Shown here one piece after another: positions 59,400 through 64,000 of a stretch of DNA of 64,000 nt (its first letter is position 1; each line of letters starts with the position of its first letter). The translations under genes were made by a program, and so were the position numbers. Source of the stretch: Nicotiana tabacum (Eukaryota > Streptophyta > Magnoliopsida > Solanales > Solanaceae); the NCBI RefSeq assembly GCF_000715075.1, contig NC_134080.1:34328758-34392757 (forward strand), given 5' to 3'. The notes under the pieces are model-generated. The model did not search any database and was not told the DNA's origin. It worked only from the letters and a program-made list of their open reading frames with translations.

Positions 59400-61665
59400 C
59401 AACTCACCATTTGAGCCAGAACTCTAATTGAGCTTTGCTCAAGCTCGGCTGGCAGAGACGCCACCTACGCTTGAATATCAACACAATCGGCTATGACCCC
59501 CTTGCTCACTTCAAGCTTATCGTCCTTGGCCCTAAGAAACCCCTCGAGCTCACTACATCTGCCAATAGTTCTCACAAGCTCCTCGTCCTTCTGGTCCAAC
59601 TCCTCCCTAAGAGATTGGAGGTTTCTTCCTGCTCTTAACCGTGCACACATCTCGCAGTACTTATCACGATACCCGAGGTACTTCGAAACCATTTTCTGAA
59701 AAATAACCTTTCGCTTCTCCTCCAGACGGGCGCTCTTGATGTCTAAAATGAAAGTCTGAAAAAGAAGGAAGAGGAAAAAGAAAAAAAAGAAAAAGAAAAA
59801 GAAAGAGCCAAAAATTAGTAAAGATAGAAAGATGAAAAGGACGCGAAATGCAAAAATAATGAGGAAGGAAACTCACCCTCAGAGCCATCGGGCATATACC
59901 CAGTGACAAAATGAAATCCTTGAGCGCCTAAAGAGTCCTGTTCTCGACGGCAGAGCAGAGTGGGGCAACGGGAGGGACCATTCTCACTGTATCCTCCATC
60001 AAATCACAATCCAAAGGGATTACGATCGAGCGAGAGGATCCATCCGTTCTCATCTCCACCCAGGTAAGCCCTTAGTTGAATATTCTCACCTCCTCGGGAT
60101 CGACATTAGATCTAAATTCGTAATCATATATGACCACTCTTTTCGCCCTCTCCTCAGCCGAAGAGGGAACGTTGGCCTGCCATAACATTGACGGGTCACT
60201 CGTCGGAATAATCACAACCACTTTTGGTCACTCCCCTTCTTCCACGAAGGTGATCTTTACGTCCGAAGGAGGCACGGTCTCTGCGTCCAAAGCCGTACCG
60301 CCCCCCTAGCTCGGTCATGGTCAACTCGGGTTCACCCCCGCAGGCTCCTCATCCTTGATTGCTCCTCCATCAACCACTATCCTTCGCCTTTTCAGTGGAG
60401 CTTCATCGTCTTCGCCCTGGTCCGACTCATCCACCAAATGAAACACTGTAGAAGGCGGAATCTCCGCTAACGGGGCAACAACTTGGTGGCTAGGCCCACT
60501 CGAGGCTGTGGTCTGAGGGGTGACAGTGGTCTGAGCAGGCTCGTTTGTAGCCATAGCAAGTATATACCCGATCGAAGTACTTGACTTGCGAAAAACAAGA
60601 GTAGGAGCCCTTGCCCTCTTTGAAGCCCTTCGACCTACCAACAAATAAAGACAAGTAAAAAACGAAAGTAAAGAAAGGACGATATGAAGGTCAAAATTAC
60701 TAAGATCAAAGCAAAGTCACTTACCGGCCGCAGGTTTGCGCCCAAATCTCTCATTAAACTACGGTCACTCACGAATTCCCTCCGTATGAGGCAAAATATA
60801 ACCCACCCAGTCTCGCATGTCAGTGACTAGCGAAGGAGGGTCCTTCTCGGATACAAAAAAAAAGAAAAATAAAAGAGAGAGAATGATCAGATCGCCAAAA
60901 AGAAACGATAAACAGCCATTTGGGAGAAACACTTACGAGAAAAGTTCCACTCCTCGGGGAATCCGCTAGGGTTCGACACCACATGCTCCGTCCTCACGTA
61001 GAAGAAGATGGTCCAAAAGTGGTAATTAGTTTTATCGTCTATCTTTACCACCAATCCCTTGGTCCTACGATGGCGAATGTGTATCATCGTACCCCTATGA
61101 AAACTTGGGCCGAAGAGGTGAAGCAGATGACGAAGAGAAATCCCGCGGTTGGCCAGCTCCGTGTACTTAATAAGCATAACGAAAAGCTTGTATATGTTCG
61201 AGGAGAGCTGAGCCAGACATACACCATAGTAATGGCAGTAGTCTTCCACCAAGGAAGGAAAAGGAAGTGTATAGCCAACAACAAACGGGTACACATAGAA
61301 TGCGTAGTGCCTAGGGTGATGTATCTGCACTACATCGCTACCAGCAGGAACGAGTTGGACATGGTTCGGAATTCGCCATTTAGCCCTAAAAGCACAAGCA
61401 CGGCCCCATCTATCTCAGAAATGACTAGCTCGAGATTGTCATCAGGTCGGTTCATGAAGTCTGATCTGACCCTCCCTGAACATGGAATTATCTCATCCGC
61501 AGTAGGGAAATTCTCATCTTCTACCATGGTTGTTCCTTCTTCATGAGAAGGTATGTCCCCACCCAACACTACATGATCATTGGCTACCTCAAGATTAGAC
61601 GATGCACTAGCCATTTTTCTGATTATGTGTATGAAAAGGAAATACAAAGGTGCAAGAGATGACAA
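59400..61665 (-). pseudogene. Intron-containing accessory gene of Tat-2 (PF04195-like domain plus coiled coil)
   Basis: The start region (MASASSNLEVAND, Met codon at about 61614) leads through a frameshift and TAG near 61330 into the domain (FYVYPFVVGYTLPFPSLVED, YGVCLAQLSSNIYKLFVMLI, LRHLLHLFGPSFHRGTMI). A GTAAGTG donor at about 60940 and a T-rich acceptor near 60860 bound a first intron. A second donor, GTAAGTG, is at about 60726, with acceptor TTGGTAG at about 60640. A basic region (RRASKRARAP, LKRRRIVVD) and a C-terminal coiled coil (LREELDQKDEELVRTIGRCS) follow. The solo LTR cuts the end. Function unknown. Confidence 0.62.
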
Positions 61666-61917
61666 TGGCGGAAATGCTAAAGGAAGGGAGAAAATACATG
61701 TGCAAGAAATTTAAAGAAGAAGAAAGAGAAGCTTGGGGTTTCAAAAGCTTAAGAAATGCAGCAACTCAAGTAAGGAATGCACATCCCTATTTATATGAAT
61801 ACGACACCCTGATCGAGAAAGCCAAATGTTGCCTCATTAGTTTTGAAACAGAAGAGGCGTAGAAAACAACGTAACGTATTGGGAACATGCGCCATTCAAG
61901 GCTAAAAAGTATTCGAT

Positions 61918-61936
61918 CCCCACAGACGGCGCCAAA
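61918..61936 (-). other. Tat-2 primer binding site
   Basis: On the minus strand TTTGGCGCCGTCTGTGGGG directly follows the LTR end at 61938. The TGGCGCCGTCTGTGG type is common in Tat-lineage elements. The stretch 61666-61917 is leader sequence without a gene. Confidence 0.78.
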
Positions 61937-61937
61937 T

Positions 61938-62530
61938 TGTTTGACCAAAAAGTGTTAAGTATTTTTGTTAAACTAATTAAATAAAATGATAATGGGTAAA
62001 TCCTAGTTAAATATAATAAATCCTAGATCCGAGATTAACAAACGTCAATTATATAAAACTGTATTCAAGGCTATTAAATACTAAGGGGGTATTTAATGAT
62101 ATTGTTATGAATGAATGAGGGAATAATGACAAACAATACATATGATAAATGGCAATAAATGTAAATATAGAGAATGATTCACAATGAGGTGGGTGATTCT
62201 ATTTCTGAAAATGATGTAAGGCAATCTAACCTGGGTATATAGAAAGCTTTCTCGGATCTGATGTGGGAAAGCTTGGGACCAACAACAGATCAAAATTTTT
62301 GTAAAGACAATGTTTGTAGTTACTTAAGAGTCAACTTTTCTAGAGAGAGCTTATCATATAGAATATTACATATCATTCTCTTCTCTCTCTATTCCTATTT
62401 ATATGGGACATTTCCCCCACCTAACTGAAAGTACAAGTGCAGAAAATATTCTTTAGAATATTCCTTTAGAATATCTTATTACTAAACTAGCCGTTTGGGC
62501 CGGTTTGGGTGCTTGACCTCGGGCTTAACT
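61938..62530 (-). repeat. Tat-2 5' LTR with TATA box
   Basis: The inner end is GGTCAAACA next to the primer site. TATAAATA lies at 62403-62396 on the minus strand, with a CT/GA-rich start region after it. The outer end lies near 62520-62540, where MULE-like coding sequence begins. Confidence 0.75.
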
Positions 62531-62544
62531 GCTAGAATGGTAGC

Positions 62545-63139
62545 TAATACGAAAAAAAACAGAGCAATGGAATTTGGGTGATGTTTGTCTTAAGATCAAG
62601 GATATATTACACAAAAATCAAATTGCAGCATTTGAATATATACCTCGAAAATCTAATACTGGAGCTATGAAATTTTAGGAGCTACAATTATAGACAGTTG
62701 GGCAGTTGACTTGCAGAATAAATCTTGTAGCTGTAGAAAATGGAGTCTCACTGGAATCCCTTGTAAGCATGCTATTGCAACAATTTGGGCTAAGAAGGAT
62801 AACATTCTTGACTATGTCCATGATTGTTACAAGGTGAAAACATTTAGAAGAATTTATGAAAACTCAATTGTTCCAATTAATGTGCCACAACTATGGCCTA
62901 AGTCAAGTAACGTTCCTCCTATTCCTCCAAAGATTGTGAGAAATAGTAAGAGACGAAGAAAGCAAAAGTTGCGAAGGAAGGAACAAGATGAAGTTGGAGC
63001 TAGTTGAACAAAGATGAAACGAAAGCAAAAATCTCTAGATTGTAATATATGTCACAAGCCTGGCCACAACAAATGGACTTGCAAATATAACATTGTACAA
63101 GAAGAACCACCTCTTCAGCTCATCAAAAATTACATGTAA
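62545..63139 (+). pseudogene. MULE transposase C-terminus: SWIM zinc finger and CCHC knuckle
   Basis: After a decayed lead-in, the frame reads DLQNKSCSCRKWSLTGIPCK and HAIATIWAKK. The SWIM signature C-x-C-x(n)-C-x-H is complete, then a Tyr/Lys-rich part (YKVKTFRRIYENSIVPINVP) and a basic tail follow. After one in-frame TGA (63005-63007) a CCHC knuckle CNICHKPGHNKWTC is encoded up to 63139. SWIM plus knuckle at the C-terminus is usual for plant MULE transposases. The catalytic core is absent, lost at the Tat-2 border. Confidence 0.85.
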
Positions 63140-63184
63140 CATTGGTTTTTATATTAGAAATAATTTTTCATTTAGTAAGCTTAA

Positions 63185-63535
63185 ACTAACAGCAATGGAA
63201 ATTGGATCATGGGTTACCATAAAGCAATACATGCCTCCTCTCTGATTCAGGTAGAATTATTGTCCCTACTTGAAGGACTAAGAATAGAAATGGAGTTTAA
63301 TCATGCAAATATGAAAATTGAAACTGATAGCACTGATGTTATTAAACTCATGCATGAAGATTGTACTAATTTTTACAACATTATTTTTGAATGCAGATGG
63401 TTAATGCACCAACAGGCTCCCAATACTGAAGCACAATTTTAGGGAAGGAAATGAAGTATCTCATTGACTGGCTAAAGAAGCAATGAAGTATCCTCCCAGT
63501 AACAAATATGTTTATCATGCTCGTCCGCCTTTTTT
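63185..63535 (+). pseudogene. RNase H-like (RVT_3-type) domain fragment
   Basis: Readable residues are WIMGYHKAIHASS, VELLSLLEGLRIEMEF, MKIETDSTDVIKLMHED and, after a frameshift near 63435, NFREGNEVSH-LAKEAMK with a TGA in place of one residue. The conserved Glu (ELLSLLEG) and Asp (ETDS) are seen; the first Asp would lie upstream of the readable part. Such domains occur in plant non-LTR elements and host genes. It is unclear whether it belongs with the SWIM segment. Confidence 0.68.
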
Positions 63536-63694
63536 TTGCTGAAGAAGAAGTACTAAAGAACAAGCATGAACTTTATAATAGTATTAAAACTATCTCTACT
63601 GATGTTTGCACTTATCTAGTAAGTATGCGCAATAGTAATGCCCTAAAGACTATGTCCTCCTCTTGTAATTTGTTTTAAGTAATATAAGTATCGT

Positions 63695-63767
63695 ACTTTT
63701 ATGTTAAAAAAAACATAAAAGTTGTATGTATTATTTTTCAGGTTAGAAGAGGATATGATGAAGTGGG
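63695..63767 (+). repeat. 73-bp copy of a segment in the MULE at 40905-40979
   Basis: Both copies contain CTTTTATGTT-A(n)-AACATAAAAG-like inverted repeats followed by TTGTATGTATTATTTTT, CAGGTTAGAAGAGG and ATATGATGAAGTGGG. They differ only by A- or T-run length and one base. They lie about 22.8 kb apart in the same orientation. Confidence 0.92.
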
Positions 63768-64000
63768 CAGAAAAGGGTCAAAAATACCCTTGAACTATTA
63801 GAAATAGATCAATAGTGCCCTCCGTTTACCTTTTGGCCCAAAAAGCCCTTACCGTTAATCAATTGGAGCAAAAATACCCTTTCTAACTAAAGGAATGCCA
63901 CGTCAAATGAAACCAAAATTAAAAATATTATAATATTGCTGATATGGAACTCTAGCCAGCGTGGACAGAATCTTTATTCTTTTATCATGCACATCATTTT
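63768..64000 (+). repeat. Start of another repeat (AAGGGTCAAAAATACCC type), cut by the window
   Basis: The words GGGTCAAAAATACCCTTGAA and GGAGCAAAAATACCCTTTCT lie about 80 bp apart. They resemble terminal parts of a Solanaceae MULE/MITE family I recall. The window ends before the other side, so the class is uncertain. Confidence 0.4.

Larger units (their letters stand above)
55781..62530 (-). mobile_element. Tat-like Ty3/gypsy element on the minus strand, deleted inside (Tat-2)
   Basis: Two related LTR ends, at 55781-55953 and from 61938 rightwards, flank a minus-strand primer site, an accessory gene (61665-59400), a solo LTR of another family, an integrase remnant (57900-57019) and a tandem array. 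Gag, protease and RT are missing. The primer site, integrase and LTR TATA box all agree on the minus orientation. The right border (about 62520-62540) is not sharp. Confidence 0.75.

Noticed and set aside
60920..61546. Plus-strand open frame of 208 codons
   Set aside because: It is antisense to the better supported PF04195-like gene; no family resemblance in the plus reading.

Overview
The window looks like repeat-dense plant nuclear DNA, most likely from a Solanaceae genome. The reasons are Athila, Tat, Tekay and Copia LTR retrotransposons, an RTE-type LINE with the (TTG)n tail known from Solanaceae LINE/SINE families, Stowaway-type MITEs, hAT, MULE and Helitron elements, and an ATL-type RING-H2 gene. 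The family and species placement is inference; no search was run. No bacterial operon, CRISPR array, rRNA or tRNA gene was seen.

Left part (1-21059). An Athila-like Ty3/gypsy element on the minus strand (1-6349, 5' LTR 5158-6349) is inserted into a coding region carried antisense near the 3' LTR (7172-7740) of a Tat-like element. Then comes low-copy-looking AT-rich DNA holding the only clearly intact host gene, a 132-residue RING-H2 E3 ligase (9714-10112, minus), with MITEs around it. Next is a mosaic of two different Ty1/copia elements (minus) and two pieces of one RTE-type LINE family in opposite orientations (11445-21059).

Centre (21457-38903). A hAT transposon with 14-bp terminal inverted repeats and a near-perfect 8-bp target duplication was split by two later insertions. 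An 11.3-kb Tekay-like gypsy element (21880-33185, 5-bp target duplication TCACT) lies in its 5' leader, and a 2.7-kb Helitron (34737-37402) lies in its transposase gene.

Right part (39742-55201). A non-autonomous MULE with about 150-bp terminal inverted repeats and a 10-bp target duplication was split by a second Tekay-like element on the minus strand (42037-54950, target duplication TTCAC). That element contains a deleted third Tekay-like element on the plus strand (about 49101-53762), which ends in a palindrome of two facing LTR ends.

Far right (55494-64000). A Stowaway MITE is followed by a deleted Tat-like element on the minus strand (55781 to about 62530). It carries a tandem array, an integrase remnant, an unrelated solo LTR and an intron-containing accessory gene. 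A MULE-derived SWIM/zinc-knuckle segment and an RNase H-like segment follow.

Nearly all coding copies are pseudogenes, broken mainly by stops, often apparent CAG to TAG changes. The main unexplained structure is in the LTRs: arrays of short CpG-bearing palindromes, and minisatellites whose hairpin stems change in a base-paired, compensatory way.
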